6,639 nucleotides of DNA from Scatocola faecipullorum. GTDB taxonomy: Bacteria; Pseudomonadota; Alphaproteobacteria; RF32; CAG-239. The position numbers and the translations under genes were made by a program. Location of the stretch: assembly GCA_018714685.1 (NCBI GenBank), contig DVNC01000001.1, positions 1-6,639 of the forward strand, given 5' to 3'. Below, piece after piece: positions 6,611 through 6,639 of this stretch. Every line of letters begins with the position of its first letter. Within the stretch, counting starts at the first letter, position 1. The notes beneath the pieces are model-generated. The model made no database searches and was not told where the DNA came from. It was given only the letters and a program-made list of their open reading frames with translations.

Positions 6611-6639
6611 GATTACCCGATCAAGTCGGGTAATGACAG
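6611..6639. repeat. Palindromic unit B, inverted relative to unit A
   Basis: Arms ATTACCCGA (6612-6620) and TCGGGTAAT (6626-6634) form a perfect nine-base-pair hairpin around loop TCAAG, followed by GACAG at the window edge. Reverse-complemented, it has the same plan as unit A: a GTCAT head, a nine-base arm, a loop containing TTGA and the matching arm. It may continue past the window. Its AT-CCG core and TTGA loop match unit A while four stem pairs differ. Confidence 0.72.

Overview
This window comes from a bacterial chromosome of roughly balanced GC content. It is most likely an alphaproteobacterium. The evidence is the wording of both helicases: RecG starts MRPPVLFPLF and ends with an LLYLFERDDAV stretch, and Mfd carries DEEQHFGV and a CPRVSDI stretch after motif III, all forms I associate with alphaproteobacterial proteins. 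The intergenic GTCAT-headed palindromes at the right end fit that group too. The lineage call is inference; no search was run, and no species can be named.

Layout, left to right. Bases 10-35 form a strong hairpin followed, on the minus strand, by a T-rich tail. This is the terminator of recG, which fills 53-2134 on the minus strand. A short AT-rich gap of 84 bases (2135-2218) holds candidate promoters facing both ways. mfd runs rightwards from 2219 to 5698. A 230-residue gene of unknown function follows, sharing one base with the mfd stop codon (TGATG), and its C-terminal half looks TerB-like. It ends at 6390 and is followed at once by an intrinsic terminator. The last ~200 bases contain no credible gene but are packed with short GTCAT-headed repeats and hairpins.

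Functionally this is a DNA repair and genome maintenance locus. RecG remodels stalled replication forks and branched DNA. Mfd removes RNA polymerase stalled at lesions and recruits UvrA for transcription-coupled repair. The two share a related helicase core and a TRG translocation element. The third gene is probably co-transcribed and translationally coupled with mfd, but its role is unknown.

I found no undescribed multi-gene system here. Points worth a second look are a Lys in place of a near-invariant Gly in RecG motif VI, the mfd-coupled TerB-like gene, the absence of a gene between recG and mfd, and the repeat cluster, where two inverted hairpin units differ by four base pairs that are all compensatory.
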